From contig JAQGOL010000034.1 of the NCBI GenBank assembly GCA_028293625.1, positions 124,001 through 188,000 of the forward strand: DNA of 64,000 nt, read 5' to 3'. Positions 26,606-37,664 of this stretch are shown here, in pieces. Made by a program: the position numbers and the translations under genes. The DNA is from Chthoniobacteraceae bacterium. GTDB taxonomy: Bacteria; Verrucomicrobiota; Verrucomicrobiia; Chthoniobacterales; Chthoniobacteraceae. The notes under the pieces were generated by a model that was not told the DNA's origin, did not search any database, and saw nothing but the letters and a program-made list of their open reading frames with translations. Positions within the stretch are counted from its first letter, which is position 1, and each line of letters begins with the position of its first letter.

Positions 26606-29600
26606 ATGCCCACTAAAAATGCCGCTTTGCCTTCGGATAACCGCCAGGACGAGCTGCTTTACCAGAGTGAGCAGACGTGCGTGGTGCGCAAGTTTCTTCA
26701 GGACGCGGCGCGCACAGCGGTCATCTGCAAGGAATTTCTCGGCGCTGAAGCGCTTAAGCGGCAACGGCACGAGCTTCGAATTCTTGAGCGTCTAAGTGGA
26801 TGCCAGGGGGTGCCGCAATTAGTTTCCGGGCCGGTCTCCGGCAATACGATAGTAATGGTCGATAGCGACTGCGTACAGCTGGTGGAAGCGGTTTGTATCA
26901 AGCGATTGGAGCCTGCGGAGCTTTTGGAATTTGCACTGCGTCTGACGCGCATTGTTGCAACGGTTCATCGCGCCGGGATTATTCATAAGGATATTAACCC
27001 GGGCAATATCCTGATTCACAGCAGCGATCAAAGCCCGTTGCTTGTTGATTTCAGCATCGCCACCACCTTCGCCGAAGAGCATCCCGGCTTTGCCCATCAT
27101 CACGAGATCGTTGGCACACTTGCCTATATTGCGCCGGAACAAACGGGCCGGACCGCCCGTACTGTCGACCAGCGGGCTGATCTCTATTCACTCGGCGCGA
27201 CGCTCTATGAACTCGCCGTCGGCCATCCGCCTTTTGAAAGCGCCGATCCGCTTCAACTGATCCACGATCATACAGCCCGCCGGCCCAAACCGCCTATCCT
27301 ATTGGATCCGCGGATTCCGCGGCAGTTCTCCGACATCATGTTGCGGCTGCTGGAAAAGGAACCTGATCTTCGTTATCAAAGCGCCGAGGGATTGGCGCGA
27401 GATCTCTCTCGATTATCCCAGGATCTGCAGAGCGGCGGCGGGGATCCTTTCCAGTTAGGCGAACGTGATTTCCCCATTCGTCTTTCGGCGCCGTCGCGTC
27501 TTGTTGGACGCGATGTGGAAATCGATTTGTTGCGGTCCGCCTTTGAAGGTGCGTTGAACGATCAGGGCCGCGGTGTGCTGGTAACGGGAGCTCCGGGCAT
27601 AGGCAAGACCGCGCTGATTAATGAACTGCGGCCGATGGTCACCGCGCGGCGAGGCTGGTTTGTGACAGGGAAATTTGATCAATACCGGCGCGATCAATCC
27701 GCGGATGCCGTCCGGCAGTCATTGCGCGCATTGGGGCGTCTTCTATTGGCCGAGCCGGAGGAACAGCTGGTAGTTTTGCGGGTCCATATTCTGCGCGCGT
27801 TAGGTCCAAATGCCGGGTTGATCGCCGCGCTGCTGCCAGAGTTCTCTACTCTGCTCAACATTTCTCCTGAAACCGCGACAGGCGATCCGGTTGAGACCGA
27901 AGTCAGGTTGCGTCTGACCGTGCTTGAGTTGCTTCGCTCGATTGTCTCGCCAAGCCGTCCGCTTGTCATGGTTGTGGACGATCTTCAATGGGCCGGCTCG
28001 GTTCCCATTCATTTTATTGAATCAATCCTCATGGACGGCCGCGTTCGAGGCCTGTTGCTGGTTGGCGCGTACCGGGAGAGCGAAGTGGATGAAACCCATC
28101 CTCTGGCAACTGTTTTGCCACGTTGGGAACGCCTCGGTTCAGCACCCCTTTCTATTCGCTTAAAGAATCTTCCTCCTCTCTATCTTGGAGTTTTGCTGGA
28201 GGAAATGCTCCGGCTCCGGCCGCGCGATGCGGCAAGGCTTGCGGAGGCGGTGGGGACCCGCACCGACGGCAACCCGTACGATACAGTCGAAATGGTCAAC
28301 GCATTGCGGCGCGACGGAACATTGGTGCCAGGCGATGACGGATGGAGCTGGGATCCAAGAACAATTCGTCATTATATCGGCCGGGGCGATGTCGTCGACC
28401 TGCTTGCGGCGCGCATGGAAATGCTGCCTCTTGAGACCCGCTCGCTTCTGGGAATCATGGCCTGCCTTGGCGGCGAGGTGGAACTCGATTTGCTTCAAGC
28501 CGCCAGCGGCGTCGAAAGCGCCGCCCTGGAAACATACCTGACATCCGCTCTTGAGGATGGCTTGTTAATCATGGAACAGACCGGCAGCAACGCGGTCCGC
28601 TTTCGCCACGATCGTGTCCAGCAAGCTGCCTACCATCGCATGGATCCGGCGGCGCGCCGTACGCTGCACCTTGGCATTGCAAGAAGACTCGCCGCCATTC
28701 CCGCACTCGGAGCCGAAGCGGCGGAGCAATATCTGCCTGCATTCGAAACCGTTTCCGATGCGGAGGAATGCCGCCGCGTATTGTCGCTCTTCCGCGACGC
28801 CGCAACCAATCTCCGCCTGATCAACTATGTCATGGCTGAACGCTTTTTGGCGGCCTCGATCGCACTTTTAGTCTTCGCACCGGACGAAAAACTGCTCCAC
28901 ATCACGCTCGAAACTGAGCATCACGCCGCGCTATACAGCCTCGCACGCCACGACGAGGCCGATGCCGTCTACGCTTCCATCGAGCGCCGCGCTTCCGATC
29001 CAAGACAATTGGCCGATGCCGCCGGCGTGCAGATGAACAGCCTTTGCAACAGGGGGCGCCATCAGGAAGCCGTGGCACTGGGGCTTGATTTATTGCGGCA
29101 GCTGGGACTGGAGCCGCCCCGCGATAACAACAACGGAGCCCTCGATGCACAATTAGACGTCCTGTATCGCTGGATCGCCGAGGACGCCCAATCCGAGGAA
29201 CTGCGTCGTTCCGAAGCAACCGGGCCTCTGGTCTTGTCAGCAGCGCGTGTAGCCAACCGCATGATGGCGCCCGCCTTTTTCAGTAACCCGTCCATATTCG
29301 CCTGGCTCATACTTGAAAGCCAGCGGCTTTGGGCAAAGCATGGCCCTTGCGCGGCCCTTGTGGCCAATATCAGCCCGGTCGGCTCGGTCACCATTGCTTT
29401 GCGACAGGATTTTCGCACAGGTTATATCGCGGCACGGCGCGCACTGGCGGTGGGCGAGAGCCGCGGATACGAACCGGAAACGTCCTGGGCGCGATTTTGC
29501 TTCGCACTTTTTGCAATCCCTTGGTTTGAGCCGCTGGAGCATGTTGTGCAGCAGGCGCAGCGCGCACGGGAAGGGCTGCTTCATGGAGGCGACCTGCAGT

Positions 29601-32600
29601 TTGCCTGCTTTACCCATTACACCTCAATCTCCGCACTGCTTGATTGCGCGCCCACCCTTGAAAACTGCGCTTCGGAAGTAGAAGCCGCGCTGACGTTTGC
29701 CGCCCGTACCGGCAATGATTACATTGCCTCCTGCTTTATAGCCTACCGGCAACTAATAAAGGCCCTGCGGGGAGAAACCGAGATCGTTGGCCGATTGGGC
29801 GATGCTACTTTTAATGAGCTGGAGCACTTAAGAACGCTTGGAGCCAATCCGCTCGCAGCTTCCGTTTTCCATGTCAACTGTGCGCTGGCCGCCGTGCTGT
29901 TTGATGATGCCGATGGACTAAAGCAGCACGCCGCGGCGGCGATGCCACTGCTCCCTTACGTGCAGGGATTCTATCACACCAGCACGGCCAATCTGCTCCA
30001 GTCCATTACTCTGGCAGACCGGGCACGGGCTGGCGCTCCTGAACAACGGACTCCGCTCCTGGCTGAACTCGATCGATGCCGTGAATGGATCGCCCATCGC
30101 GCCGCAGACATTCCGGAGAATTTCCTCAACCTGCTGAACTTGGTCGACGCCGAGCGCGCCTGGGTAGTGGACGATTTTCGCAAAGCGGCTTCTGCTTTTG
30201 ACGCAGCGCAACGAGAGTTTACGGAACATCAGCGCCCGTGGCATCAGGCACTGATCGCCGAGCGTGCCGGGCTCTTTCATATTGCCTATGGAATGGAGCA
30301 CGCGGGCCGGAATCTATTGGCCGAAGCTTACCGTCGTTATGAAGACTGGGGTGCGACCGCGAAAGTGTTGAAGCTGAAGCGGGATCATTCATTCCTGCGC
30401 GGGGATTCAGCAACGCGGCGCCCGAATGGCCCGCACCGCACAAGCTCCGTATCAGCGGAAGCGATCGATCTGCTTGCCGTCGTGCGCGCCTCGCAGGCGC
30501 TGAGTTCAGAGACAAGCCTCTTTCAACTTAAACGCCGAGTAGTTGAACTCCTTGGTGCGATGACAGGGGCCACGACAGTTCTGGTCGTTTTGCGCGAGGA
30601 TAACGCTTCGGAATGGATCCTGCCGGCCACAGCGGATCAAAGCGGAGAACTTGTTTCAGTCGAAGAAGCCGGTGCGCGAGGCCTGCTCCCGCTCTCAGCG
30701 TTCCGTTATGCGGAGCGGACTCAGGAACCATTGCTCGTAGAAGACGCCACGCGCGATGACCGCTTTGCCCATGACTCATATGTGGCGGGCCTTGAGCAAT
30801 GCTCGTTGATGCTCGTGCCGATCCTCAACCAGGGAATCTCCCGCGCACTCTTATTTCTTGAAAACAGGCTGAGCCGGGGAGCCTTTTCAACCGACCGGCT
30901 CGACGCCGTCATGCTCATTGCCGGACAGCTGACGGTCTCCCTCGACAATGCGCGGCTTTATGCCTCGCTTGAACAAAAAGTGGCCGACCGCACCGAGGCA
31001 TTGGCGAACTCGCTGGCATTGACCCGCGCAACATTGGAGTCGACCACCGACGGCATCCTTGCCACCGATGGCAATGGAAAAATAACCGGCTTTAATGAAA
31101 AATTCCTCGAGATGTGGCGTATGCCACGCCACCTCACCGAGTCCGACGAGGAACAGCCTTTTCTTGAAATAGGCAGCCGGCAATTGAAAGATCCACAGAG
31201 TTTCTTTCTCAAAGTAAACGATCTCTACTCGGACCCGGAATTGGAGACATTCGATCTCCTTGAATTTGAGGATGGCCGGGTTTTCGAACGCTATTCCAAG
31301 CCCCAACGCATCGAGGAACGGAGCGCGGGCCGTGTCTGGAGTTTTCGCGATGTGACCGAGCGTAAACGCATCGAAGACGACCTCAGGCAGACACAGCTAT
31401 CAGTTGAACGCGCTGTCGACGCTGTCTGGTGGCTCGATCCGCAAGCGCGCTTTGTATATGTCAATGAAGCGGCTTGCAAATCGGTCGGCTATTCGCGCGA
31501 GGAACTGCTGAAACTTAGACTCCCTGATATTGCCCCGGCCAGCACGATGGAGAAGTGGCCGGATCTGTGGAAGGGAAGCCACCTAAAGGACAAATTCGAA
31601 GATGAGCACCGCTCAAAGGATGGCAGGACGTTTCCGGTGGAAGTGACAATTAATCGCATCACGTTTCTTGATCGCGAGGTGGCGTGCGTTTACTCCCGTG
31701 ACATTACTGAACGCAAACGCGCCGAAACTGAGCTTGCTCATATTCACGGGCGGCTGCTTGATCTCTCCCGCCAGGCTGGCATGACGGAGGTCGCCACAAG
31801 CGTGATTCACAACGTCGGAAACGTTCTTAATAGCGTCAATGTTTCTTACTCGATCATCTCAAAGAATATACAGGGTTCGAGCATCGAGCACGTAGCCAGT
31901 GTCGCCGCCCTGCTGCGCGCGCAGCGAGACAATATCGGATCATTTCTCACGACAACCCCGCAGGGAAAAGAACTTCCAGGCTTCATTTGCGACCTGTCTG
32001 AACAGCTCATTGAAGAACAGGAAACCACCCTCGACGAACTTCATCAGCTTGGGAGAAACATCGAGCATATCAAGCAAATCGTAGCCATGCAGCAGAGCTA
32101 CGCCACGGTTGGCGGGGTCCGCGAAAAAATGACGCTTGAGAGTGTTGTTGAAGACGCCATCCGCTTTAACCAGTCCGGACTCGACCGGCACCGAATTGAA
32201 ATCATCCGTCAGTTTGCGCAGTTGCCTCAAGTTTCCATCGAGAAGCATAAAGTTCTGCAAATCCTCGTCAACCTGGTAAGGAACGCAAAGCACGCACTGA
32301 CCGACGCAGCCCGGGCCGATAAGCGGCTGATTGTGCGCATTGCCGGGGACGCGCAATGGCTGACGGTAAGTGTGAGCGACAACGGGATCGGCATTGCCAC
32401 GGAAAACCTGACCCGCATCTTTGCTCACGGCTTCACCACAAAAAAAGACGGCCATGGTTTTGGCCTTCACAGCGGTGTGCTTGCGGCAAAAGAAATGGGC
32501 GGCCGGCTGAGCGTCCTCAGCGACGGACTGGGCACCGGCGCCACCTTCACCCTTGAACTTCCCAATGTGCTCAATGGAACCTCCTCTGATTCCTCCGAAT

Positions 32601-32620
32601 TTATCAATGCCCTTGCTTGA
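26606..32620 (+). CDS. Ser/Thr kinase - AAA ATPase - GAF - PAS - histidine kinase
   Basis: 2004 residues. Domains in order: (1) a PknB-like kinase (about 15-270) with [10 protein letters not shown] as the catalytic loop, DFSIAT in place of DFG, and APEQTGR. (2) An AAA_16-type ATPase (about 300-560) with Walker A GAPGIGKT near 328-335 and [10 protein letters not shown]. (3) A long helical, TPR-like region. (4) GAF (about 1295-1455). (5) Two PAS domains near 1470 and 1600. (6) A histidine kinase with phospho-acceptor His1735 in [11 protein letters not shown] and an ATPase lobe ending DNGIGI and [16 protein letters not shown]. This is the trifunctional kinase/ATPase/sensor histidine kinase architecture known from several phyla. 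The Gly of DFG is Ile-Ala here, so kinase activity is not certain. The gene overlaps the next kinase gene. Confidence 0.93.
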   Translation: MPTKNAALPSDNRQDELLYQSEQTCVVRKFLQDAARTAVICKEFLGAEALKRQRHELRILERLSGCQGVPQLVSGPVSGNTIVMVDSDCVQLVEAVCIKRLEPAELLEFALRLTRIVATVHRAGIIHKDINPGNILIHSSDQSPLLVDFSIATTFAEEHPGFAHHHEIVGTLAYIAPEQTGRTARTVDQRADLYSLGATLYELAVGHPPFESADPLQLIHDHTARRPKPPILLDPRIPRQFSDIMLRLLEKEPDLRYQSAEGLARDLSRLSQDLQSGGGDPFQLGERDFPIRLSAPSRLVGRDVEIDLLRSAFEGALNDQGRGVLVTGAPGIGKTALINELRPMVTARRGWFVTGKFDQYRRDQSADAVRQSLRALGRLLLAEPEEQLVVLRVHILRALGPNAGLIAALLPEFSTLLNISPETATGDPVETEVRLRLTVLELLRSIVSPSRPLVMVVDDLQWAGSVPIHFIESILMDGRVRGLLLVGAYRESEVDETHPLATVLPRWERLGSAPLSIRLKNLPPLYLGVLLEEMLRLRPRDAARLAEAVGTRTDGNPYDTVEMVNALRRDGTLVPGDDGWSWDPRTIRHYIGRGDVVDLLAARMEMLPLETRSLLGIMACLGGEVELDLLQAASGVESAALETYLTSALEDGLLIMEQTGSNAVRFRHDRVQQAAYHRMDPAARRTLHLGIARRLAAIPALGAEAAEQYLPAFETVSDAEECRRVLSLFRDAATNLRLINYVMAERFLAASIALLVFAPDEKLLHITLETEHHAALYSLARHDEADAVYASIERRASDPRQLADAAGVQMNSLCNRGRHQEAVALGLDLLRQLGLEPPRDNNNGALDAQLDVLYRWIAEDAQSEELRRSEATGPLVLSAARVANRMMAPAFFSNPSIFAWLILESQRLWAKHGPCAALVANISPVGSVTIALRQDFRTGYIAARRALAVGESRGYEPETSWARFCFALFAIPWFEPLEHVVQQAQRAREGLLHGGDLQFACFTHYTSISALLDCAPTLENCASEVEAALTFAARTGNDYIASCFIAYRQLIKALRGETEIVGRLGDATFNELEHLRTLGANPLAASVFHVNCALAAVLFDDADGLKQHAAAAMPLLPYVQGFYHTSTANLLQSITLADRARAGAPEQRTPLLAELDRCREWIAHRAADIPENFLNLLNLVDAERAWVVDDFRKAASAFDAAQREFTEHQRPWHQALIAERAGLFHIAYGMEHAGRNLLAEAYRRYEDWGATAKVLKLKRDHSFLRGDSATRRPNGPHRTSSVSAEAIDLLAVVRASQALSSETSLFQLKRRVVELLGAMTGATTVLVVLREDNASEWILPATADQSGELVSVEEAGARGLLPLSAFRYAERTQEPLLVEDATRDDRFAHDSYVAGLEQCSLMLVPILNQGISRALLFLENRLSRGAFSTDRLDAVMLIAGQLTVSLDNARLYASLEQKVADRTEALANSLALTRATLESTTDGILATDGNGKITGFNEKFLEMWRMPRHLTESDEEQPFLEIGSRQLKDPQSFFLKVNDLYSDPELETFDLLEFEDGRVFERYSKPQRIEERSAGRVWSFRDVTERKRIEDDLRQTQLSVERAVDAVWWLDPQARFVYVNEAACKSVGYSREELLKLRLPDIAPASTMEKWPDLWKGSHLKDKFEDEHRSKDGRTFPVEVTINRITFLDREVACVYSRDITERKRAETELAHIHGRLLDLSRQAGMTEVATSVIHNVGNVLNSVNVSYSIISKNIQGSSIEHVASVAALLRAQRDNIGSFLTTTPQGKELPGFICDLSEQLIEEQETTLDELHQLGRNIEHIKQIVAMQQSYATVGGVREKMTLESVVEDAIRFNQSGLDRHRIEIIRQFAQLPQVSIEKHKVLQILVNLVRNAKHALTDAARADKRLIVRIAGDAQWLTVSVSDNGIGIATENLTRIFAHGFTTKKDGHGFGLHSGVLAAKEMGGRLSVLSDGLGTGATFTLELPNVLNGTSSDSSEFINALA

Positions 32621-33962
32621 AGTGACCAAGCCCGAGGCTCTCAATGTGAACCGGCGCATCCTGCTCGTTGATGATAACGAGGCGATTCACGATGATTTTC
32701 GAAAGATCCTTGGCGTTAATGAGGTCAAAACCAGGTTTCAGGCAAAGGCCGCCGCGTTTTTCGGGGCTCCGCTTCCAACTGTCACCCGCGCCACCTTTGA
32801 ACTGGAGTTTGCCTTTCAAGGCCAGGAAGCTTTTGAACAAGTCCAAACCGCCGTTAATAACAATCGCCGGTTTGCCATGGTTTTCATGGATGTCCGAATG
32901 CCGCCGGGATGGGATGGCTTGGAAACCACACTCAAACTATGGAAGATCGATCCTGATCTTCAAATCGTCATCTGCACTGCCTACTCGGATTATTCCTGGG
33001 AACAGATGATGGGGATGATCACAACGCCGGAGAGACTTCTTATCCTAAAAAAGCCGTTTGACGGCATCGAAGTCTTGCAGTTCGCCCACGCATTGACTGA
33101 AAAATGGTCGCTTGTTCAAGCCGCCCGCACCAATACGGAATTGCTTGAAAGAACTGTCAGTGTCCGCACCAGCGCGCTCGAAGCTGCGATGAAAGTCGCC
33201 CTCCAGGAACGCGACAATGCGCTCGAATCGGCAAAGGTCAAAGCCAGTTTTCTCGCCAATATGAGCCATGAACTCCGGACCCCGATGAACGGGATCATCG
33301 GAATGACCGACTTGCTCTGCGACATGAATCTCGATGCGAAACAACGCGAATTCGTAGATATGATTTTACTGAGCGCGCGCTCGCTTCTTACCACCGTCAA
33401 CGACATCCTTGATTTCTCAAAGAGTGAATCGGGCAAGATGAGCTTTGAAGTCATCCAGTTCGATTTAATGGATCCTATCAACGCTACTCTGAAGCTGCTA
33501 AGTGAACGCGCGCAACGTAACGGAATCGAACTTACGGCGCTGATAGAACCTGGAGTGCCGACCCAATTGCAAGGTGATCCTGACCGATTGAGGCAGGTGA
33601 TGGTCAATCTCGTGGGCAATGCAATCAAGTTTACCCCCGCCGGCAAAGTAACCCTTGTTGTTTCCCTGCAATCCGACACAAACACGCACGTAACTCTGCA
33701 TTTCTGTGTCACGGATACCGGCATTGGGATTGCCGCCGCCGCGCAACCGCAACTCTTTGAACCTTTCGTTCAAGCCGATCTTTCCACCACGCGCAAATAC
33801 GGCGGCACCGGACTTGGCCTGACGATCTGCCGCCAGCTAGTCGAGCAAATGGGCGGACAGATTGGTTTTACGAGCGTTGAGGGAGAAGGTTCGCGGTTCT
33901 GGTTTGCCTTGCCATTCCGATATCAGCAAAACCCGGGAGGCGCCTCCCCGGGCCGCTGCTGA
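32607..33962 (+). CDS. Receiver domain - histidine kinase hybrid
   Basis: 451 residues from ATG 32607, overlapping the end of the previous kinase by 14 bp; an in-frame TTG at 32553 and ATG at 32574 are alternatives. The N-terminal receiver starts [13 protein letters not shown] and carries the phospho-acceptor Asp95 in MDVRMP. It has about 40 extra residues between the first helix and the second strand. A coiled linker leads to a HisKA dimerisation helix with His221 in [13 protein letters not shown] and an HATPase lobe ending [19 protein letters not shown] receiver placed in front of a kinase suggests it takes phosphate from the upstream protein and relays it. The output regulator is not in the window. 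Confidence 0.93.
   Translation: MPLLEVTKPEALNVNRRILLVDDNEAIHDDFRKILGVNEVKTRFQAKAAAFFGAPLPTVTRATFELEFAFQGQEAFEQVQTAVNNNRRFAMVFMDVRMPPGWDGLETTLKLWKIDPDLQIVICTAYSDYSWEQMMGMITTPERLLILKKPFDGIEVLQFAHALTEKWSLVQAARTNTELLERTVSVRTSALEAAMKVALQERDNALESAKVKASFLANMSHELRTPMNGIIGMTDLLCDMNLDAKQREFVDMILLSARSLLTTVNDILDFSKSESGKMSFEVIQFDLMDPINATLKLLSERAQRNGIELTALIEPGVPTQLQGDPDRLRQVMVNLVGNAIKFTPAGKVTLVVSLQSDTNTHVTLHFCVTDTGIGIAAAAQPQLFEPFVQADLSTTRKYGGTGLGLTICRQLVEQMGGQIGFTSVEGEGSRFWFALPFRYQQNPGGASPGRC
33932..33952. repeat. GC-rich near-palindrome at the 3' end of the kinase gene
   Basis: CCCGGGAGGCGCCTCC followed by CCGGG is palindromic apart from one extra C. It lies inside the last codons of the kinase gene. No T-run follows, so it is at best a transcript-end stabilising hairpin. 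Confidence 0.4.
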
Positions 33963-34106
33963 TCGGCGCATGGACGCACTGAACTTTACAACAAACGGCG
34001 AGACTGCACCGTGCGATCGCCGCGCGCAGAGCAGCTTCATTCCTCCATCGACTCTCAATCGAGGATTGCGTTACAAGGTTCAGCCGCCAGCCACCACCTT
34101 TCCACG

Positions 34107-34487
34107 ATGAAAAATCAGCTCCTTGGCCTCTATACCTCCATCTATTACGTTGATGACCTCGCTCGCGCCAAAAAGTGGTATATGCAGTTCCTTGGCCAGG
34201 CTCCATATTTTGATCAGCCATTCTACGTCGGATTCAACGTCGCCGGTTATGAGCTTGGACTCATGCCCGTCTCCGACACAAAGCGCCTTCAAAAGGGTTC
34301 CGTTAGTTATTGGGGTGTGCGGGACATTTTGAGCGCCTCCGCTGAACTGGAGTCTCACGGGCACCAACTTTTCGACCCGATTACTGATGTCGGTGATGGG
34401 ATTAAAGTGGCGTCGCTCTTGGATGCGGATGAAAACGTCGTTGGGCTTATCGAAAACCCACATTTTAAACCGGGCGCGCCAAAGTAA
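34107..34487 (+). CDS. VOC (glyoxalase/bleomycin-resistance) family protein
   Basis: 126 residues, a single vicinal-oxygen-chelate unit. The opening YTSIYYVDDLARAKKWYMQFLG is the family signature. The end (VGDGIKVASLLDADENVVGLIENP) gives the second half of the fold with a closing Glu, a likely metal ligand. Members include glyoxalase I, dioxygenases and antibiotic-binding proteins; nothing here identifies the substrate. The frame opens at 34011, but the ATG at 34107 gives the usual N-terminus. It sits alone between the kinase pair and the pqi operon. Confidence 0.85.
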   Translation: MKNQLLGLYTSIYYVDDLARAKKWYMQFLGQAPYFDQPFYVGFNVAGYELGLMPVSDTKRLQKGSVSYWGVRDILSASAELESHGHQLFDPITDVGDGIKVASLLDADENVVGLIENPHFKPGAPK

Positions 34488-34591
34488 CCGGTTTGGGGTC
34501 CCTCATGGTTGCGGGTTGACGCCGATGCCAACCGCGCCAAAGGTCAGGCTTGCTCTCCACCCCATCGAATCCCAATCTGCCTGGTGAAGTC

Positions 34592-35272
34592 GTGACAGCT
34601 GAAGGCGATTGCCATCCGGGCGCGCCTGCAACCGCTTCCGACTTGCCGGTGGCGGAATCTGCGCATGCGTCCCGCATCATAGCCTGTCATGACTGTGATA
34701 CGCTGTTTGAGATGCCCGGCCTTGCGGTGGGCCAAAGTGTTATCTGCCCGCATTGCGCCGCCAGGCTCCAAACGTTTCGCCCCAATTCGCTTCACCGTTC
34801 CGCGGCGCTGGCGGTCAGCGCGGCCTCCTTCTTTTTTGTCGCCAACTTCTTTCCATTTATTGAACTCAAAGCCGGCGGCCAGAGCACGCGCATCATTCTC
34901 GCTCAAAGCGTTTCGGCCCTTCAGGCCCATGGCAGCCCATGGCTCGCGCTCGCGGTTGCCGTTTTCATCCTTGGGGCGCCGACGATCTCCATCTGCGGAA
35001 TTCTCTACGTCTTGCTTCCCCTGCTTCGCGGCCGAACTCTTCCGGGCGCCATTCACGTCTGCCGCTGGGTCTACGGCAGCGATCCGTGGAACATGATTGA
35101 AGTCTTCCTGCTCGGCGTGCTCGTTAGCCTTATGAAACTTGGCGATATTGCCACCGTCACACTCGGCATTTCGTTCTGGGGATTTACCGGACTCATTATC
35201 TGCCTCACCGCGTCGCTCGCCGCCATCGACCGGCATGAACTCTGGCATCGACTGGAGACGCTCAGATCGTGA
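34592..35272 (+). CDS. pqiA: Paraquat-inducible protein A, first PqiA unit
   Basis: 226 residues if started at GTG 34592; a TTG at 34550 would add 14. It begins with a zinc ribbon (CHDCDTLFEMP ... CPHCAARL) followed by four membrane segments. The PqiA signatures are VANFFPFIELK and DPWNMIEVFLLGVLVSLMKL. PqiA is the inner-membrane partner of the PqiB/PqiC tunnel that moves lipids between the two membranes. In E. coli PqiA holds two such units in one chain; here they are separate genes. Its TGA overlaps the GTG of the second unit (GTGA at 35269-35272), so translation is coupled. Confidence 0.88.
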   Translation: MTAEGDCHPGAPATASDLPVAESAHASRIIACHDCDTLFEMPGLAVGQSVICPHCAARLQTFRPNSLHRSAALAVSAASFFFVANFFPFIELKAGGQSTRIILAQSVSALQAHGSPWLALAVAVFILGAPTISICGILYVLLPLLRGRTLPGAIHVCRWVYGSDPWNMIEVFLLGVLVSLMKLGDIATVTLGISFWGFTGLIICLTASLAAIDRHELWHRLETLRS

Positions 35273-35892
35273 CCGTTTTTCATAGCGAATCGGCCGCCGC
35301 CCGCGGACTTGCCATTTGCCATGGATGCGACAAACTCCAACCTGTTGCTTCCATCCATTGCGGCCGTTGCGGAGCCACATTGCATCTGCGCAAACCGCAC
35401 AGCGTGCAACGCACGTGGGCGCTGACCGTCACCGCCATCTTCCTTTATCTGCCCGCCAATCTGCTCCCGATGATGCGCACATCCGGATTTGGCGGCGGCG
35501 AAGAAAAAACGATTCTGGGCGGGGTCGTGCTTTTCTGGGAACACCGTGCTTATCCCGTTGCGATCATCATTTTCACGGCAAGCGTGGTCATTCCGATCCT
35601 TAAACTAATTGCCATCGTGACGCTTTGCCTTTCCACCCGGAGCTGCTCGCAGCCTCGTGCAATGACCCGGCTTTACCGATTAACAGAACTCATCGGCCGC
35701 TGGTCGATGGTCGATGTCTTTGTTGTGGCCGTCCTGGTTGCCGTTGTGCAATTGGGATCCCTGATGTCGATTGAGCCCGGCCCGGCAGCGGTGGCATTTG
35801 CCGGAGTTGTTGTCGTCACCATGCTTGCAGCCATGTCCTTTGATCCGCGCCTTCTCTGGGACGCGGCCAACCGTCCCACGATTCAGCCATGA
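35269..35892 (+). CDS. pqiA: Paraquat-inducible protein A, second PqiA unit
   Basis: 207 residues from GTG 35269. A zinc ribbon (CHGCDKLQPV ... CGRCGATL) is followed by four membrane segments. The signatures YLPANLLPMM and IGRWSMVDVFVVAVLVAVVQLG are those of the second half of E. coli PqiA. It presumably pairs with the first unit to rebuild the full inner-membrane component. The stop overlaps the start of the PqiB gene as ATGA (35889-35892), so all three cistrons are chained by overlapping stop/start codons. It acts in the inner membrane with its ribbon in the cytoplasm. Confidence 0.9.
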   Translation: MTVFHSESAAARGLAICHGCDKLQPVASIHCGRCGATLHLRKPHSVQRTWALTVTAIFLYLPANLLPMMRTSGFGGGEEKTILGGVVLFWEHRAYPVAIIIFTASVVIPILKLIAIVTLCLSTRSCSQPRAMTRLYRLTELIGRWSMVDVFVVAVLVAVVQLGSLMSIEPGPAAVAFAGVVVVTMLAAMSFDPRLLWDAANRPTIQP

Positions 35893-37565
35893 GCGAAACC
35901 TCTCCTCCGCCCACTCTTCCGCCGGTATTTCCCAAGGCGGTTATCATTAAAAAAAGCCGGCAACTCTCGCCGATCTGGATCATTCCCATCGTCGCGGCAT
36001 GTCTTGGCCTCTGGCTTGTCTGGCAGCATTTTTCCGCCAAAGGACCGCTCGTGGAAGTGCAGTTTGAAACTGCGGAAGGAATTGTTTCCGGCAAAACGTC
36101 CATCATGTGCCGCAGTGTCGGCGTCGGCATCGTGGAAACAGTACGGCTCGACGCGAATATGAAAGGCGTTATCACGACCATCCGGATCGATCACGCGGCG
36201 GCCAATGTGTTGAAGAGCGATACTCGTTTCTGGGTGGTCCGGCCGCGCTTTGGCGGCACAGGGATCTCCGGTTTAAGCACGATAGTCTCGGGCACCTATA
36301 TTGAACTTGATCCCGGTCTCTCAAAACAGACGGCACGCAAGTTCATCGGACTTGAAAACCCGCCGGTGACTCCCCAGGGGGTCCCCGGCCTGCATATCAC
36401 GCTCGTAGCCGATGAAGGCGGCTCGCTTGGTCCTGGCTCTTCCATCTCTTATAAAGGGATTAAAGTAGGCAAGATAGAGAGCCGCGTCTTCAATACTCAA
36501 AAAAGCCGGGTCGAATACGGCGCCTTTATTGAAGGCACATTCGGTAATCTGGTAAGCGAACGTTCCCGGTTTTGGAATGTCAGCGGCATCGATCTTGATG
36601 TCAGCGCCGCCGGCGTCCGCCTGCGCACCGGCACGCTCGAATCGCTCGTGGCGGGCGGCGTCGCGTTCGATTCCGCCGAGATCGATATCCACGCCAAACA
36701 AGCTGGGGACGGCTTCATTTTTCCTCTTTATAAAAGCCACGACGATACCGAGGATACTTCGCTTAATCCACGCCTGACCTACCTGTTACTTTTCAAGGAT
36801 AGCGTCCGCGGGCTTAGCAAAGAGGCGCCTGTTGAGTTCCGTGGCATACGGATTGGCACCGTGGAAGACATCTCCTTTGACTTTCTACCCAACGATCCTG
36901 AGCATCGGGTGCCGGTTCTTATCAAACTCGACGCATCCGTGCTTGGGAACTTGCCAAAAGACGATCTATCCGCCGGCCCGGGCGTAATTGCACAGAGTGT
37001 GCGAACCGGGCTGCGCGCCACATTAAAGACGGGCAGCCTGCTTACCGGCCAGCTATTCGTGGATCTCGACTTTCAAAAAGAAGGCCCCTCAGCCGAAGTT
37101 GTGATGGTGGAGGGTTACAGAACCATTCCCACCATTTCCTCCGGCCTGGGCCAGCTCCAGGACAAAGTCACGGCCTTACTCGACAAGTTTCAGGCGTTGC
37201 CCCTCAATGAAACCGTCACAAACGCCAACACCGCTCTGGCCGAAATCAAAGACATGGCCGTCGTTGCAAAAGGGACAGTTGCCGAACTCAATGGCGCCGC
37301 CGCGAATCTTGACAAACTGTTAGCATCTAAAGAAACGCAAGCGCTTCCCGCGGAGTTAAAAAGTTCGCTCACTTCCCTGCGCAAAACATTGGATGGATTT
37401 AACCAGAACTCCTCTGTCTACCGTGATCTGGCGACAACCATCCAGGAGCTAAGCAGCGCTTTGCGGGCAATCGACTCCCTTGCAACCACCATCGAACGCA
37501 AACCGAGTTCGCTACTCTGGGGCAATCCAAAAGGAAACGTCTCTCCTCCCCGAGCCAAACCCTAA
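35889..37565 (+). CDS. pqiB: PqiB-type MCE-domain intermembrane transport protein
   Basis: 558 residues. After a short cytoplasmic start, one membrane helix (SPIWIIPIVAACLGLWLVWQ) anchors the protein. Three MCE domains follow, near 45-135, 155-250 and 285-400; the first opens with GPLVEVQFETAEGIVSGKT. The C-terminal 150 residues are helical, matching the needle that lines the central channel in E. coli PqiB. The protein forms a hexameric tube across the periplasm for phospholipid movement. Length and three-domain layout match PqiB rather than single-domain MlaD or seven-domain LetB. It is coupled to pqiA by an ATGA overlap. Confidence 0.92.
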   Translation: MSETSPPPTLPPVFPKAVIIKKSRQLSPIWIIPIVAACLGLWLVWQHFSAKGPLVEVQFETAEGIVSGKTSIMCRSVGVGIVETVRLDANMKGVITTIRIDHAAANVLKSDTRFWVVRPRFGGTGISGLSTIVSGTYIELDPGLSKQTARKFIGLENPPVTPQGVPGLHITLVADEGGSLGPGSSISYKGIKVGKIESRVFNTQKSRVEYGAFIEGTFGNLVSERSRFWNVSGIDLDVSAAGVRLRTGTLESLVAGGVAFDSAEIDIHAKQAGDGFIFPLYKSHDDTEDTSLNPRLTYLLLFKDSVRGLSKEAPVEFRGIRIGTVEDISFDFLPNDPEHRVPVLIKLDASVLGNLPKDDLSAGPGVIAQSVRTGLRATLKTGSLLTGQLFVDLDFQKEGPSAEVVMVEGYRTIPTISSGLGQLQDKVTALLDKFQALPLNETVTNANTALAEIKDMAVVAKGTVAELNGAAANLDKLLASKETQALPAELKSSLTSLRKTLDGFNQNSSVYRDLATTIQELSSALRAIDSLATTIERKPSSLLWGNPKGNVSPPRAKP

Positions 37566-37579
37566 TCCCCCCTTCCCTC

Positions 37580-37653
37580 CTCTTAATCGTAATCTCTCCT
37601 GCCTTCGTGATTGAAACCACGGCGCGCTAATGCCGGACGATTACGATTAAGAG
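37580..37653. repeat. Perfect 15-bp inverted repeat with TAATCG core
   Basis: CTCTTAATCGTAATC (37580-37594) and GATTACGATTAAGAG (37639-37653) are exact reverse complements separated by 44 bp. The pair sits between pqiB and pqiC, 11 bp before the pqiC start. It shares the TAATCG word with the tandem run at 8439-8462. It could attenuate expression or be a mobile palindromic repeat. Confidence 0.85.
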
Positions 37654-37664
37654 ACTACAACACC

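Noticed and set aside
26469-26795. 108-residue frame upstream of the kinase gene
   Set aside because: It overlaps the start of the giant kinase in another frame and shows no domain or signal.
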